The position numbers were made by a program, and so were the translations under genes. From CAZKXU01 sp964556665 (GTDB lineage: Bacteria > Bdellovibrionota_C > UBA2361 > CAZKXU01): a DNA stretch of 14,448 nucleotides. The stretch lies in contig CAZKXU010000089.1 of assembly GCA_964556665.1 (NCBI GenBank), positions 1-14,448 of the forward strand. The letters run 5' to 3'. Positions 14,362 to 14,448 of the stretch are shown one piece after another (the first letter of the stretch is position 1; the number at the start of each line of letters is the position of its first letter). The notes beneath the pieces were generated by a model. The model was given only the letters and a program-made list of their open reading frames with translations. It had not been told where the DNA came from and did not search any database.

Positions 14362-14397
14362 AAGGACAAAGACAAGGAAAAAGACGAGGACGAAGAC
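14362..14397. repeat. Hexamer tandem repeat, RARGAC x6
   Basis: Six consecutive 6-mers, AAGGAC AAAGAC AAGGAA AAAGAC GAGGAC GAAGAC, form a strand-asymmetric purine tract. Read on the minus strand it is a GTCYTY pyrimidine array about 35 nt upstream of the Shine-Dalgarno of the truncated four-helix-bundle ORF. The rest of 14316-14448 shows no gene that I can support. Confidence 0.6.
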
Positions 14398-14448
14398 TAG
14401 TGCTCCTCCAAATAAGTTTTTTCACGTCTAGCATCACATCGTTGCCCC

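Noticed and set aside
14347..14400. Tiny plus-strand ORF MSFTKKDKDKEKDEDED from a GTG with AAAGG upstream
   Set aside because: It is only 17 codons and made almost entirely by the hexamer repeat; composition alone explains it.

Overview
This 14.4-kb window is an ordinary-looking chromosomal stretch, AT-leaning by eye, from a flagellated, probably Gram-negative bacterium. The evidence for that is a flagellin gene, a secreted subtilase with a signal peptide, CheY-like regulators and sigma70-type promoters (TTGACA-18-TATAGA and TTGACC-17-TACAAT). The lineage is unclear. The uracil phosphoribosyltransferase reads like the Bacteroidetes-type subfamily, most starts lack a Shine-Dalgarno sequence, and the flagellin, the Thr-Pro-linked subtilase and a four-helix-bundle remnant recall uncultured 'deltaproteobacterial' or Bdellovibrionota-like genomes. 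I do not assign a phylum with confidence.

Layout. (1) Bases 2-1198 hold the C-terminal part of an acyl-CoA/acetyl-CoA carboxylase biotin carboxylase subunit. (2) After a 281-bp leader region with a candidate flagellar sigma28 promoter, a hairpin and a short tandem repeat comes the most unusual gene, 1480-3417. It is a flagellin whose conserved N- and C-terminal D0/D1 parts flank a complete set of seven FG-GAP/VCBS repeats, expected to fold as a calcium-binding seven-bladed beta-propeller. (3) Its 3' end overlaps, tail to tail, a minus-strand RluA-family pseudouridine synthase gene, which is translationally coupled (TAATG) to an upstream membrane/coiled-coil protein gene. (4) The divergent intergenic region 4707-4964 carries a perfect 13-bp-arm palindrome next to a roughly 155-bp imperfect inverted repeat. 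(5) A plus-strand block follows: hotdog thioesterase, an unknown two-TM protein coupled by ATGA to a beta-CASP metallo-beta-lactamase RNase, then a full ABC exporter with its own promoter. (6) On the minus strand lies a secreted S8 subtilase with a Thr-Pro linker and C-terminal beta-rich domain. (7) A small plus-strand membrane ORF (48 aa) converges on upp. (8) Upstream of upp, on the same strand, is a two-gene receiver pair coupled by ATGA: a stand-alone CheY-like protein and a REC-polyproline-HPt protein. (9) The last 350 bp hold a truncated four-helix-bundle (S23/TIGR02436-like) ORF with an excellent Shine-Dalgarno sequence, preceded by a hexamer tandem repeat.

The genes do not form one pathway. 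Three themes are visible: motility or cell surface (propeller flagellin, secreted protease), RNA metabolism (RluA-type synthase, beta-CASP RNase) and signalling (CheY plus REC-HPt). The best candidate for something under-described is the propeller-bearing flagellin. The nested inverted repeats at 4716-4912 and the uncharacterised membrane partner of the beta-CASP RNase are secondary candidates.
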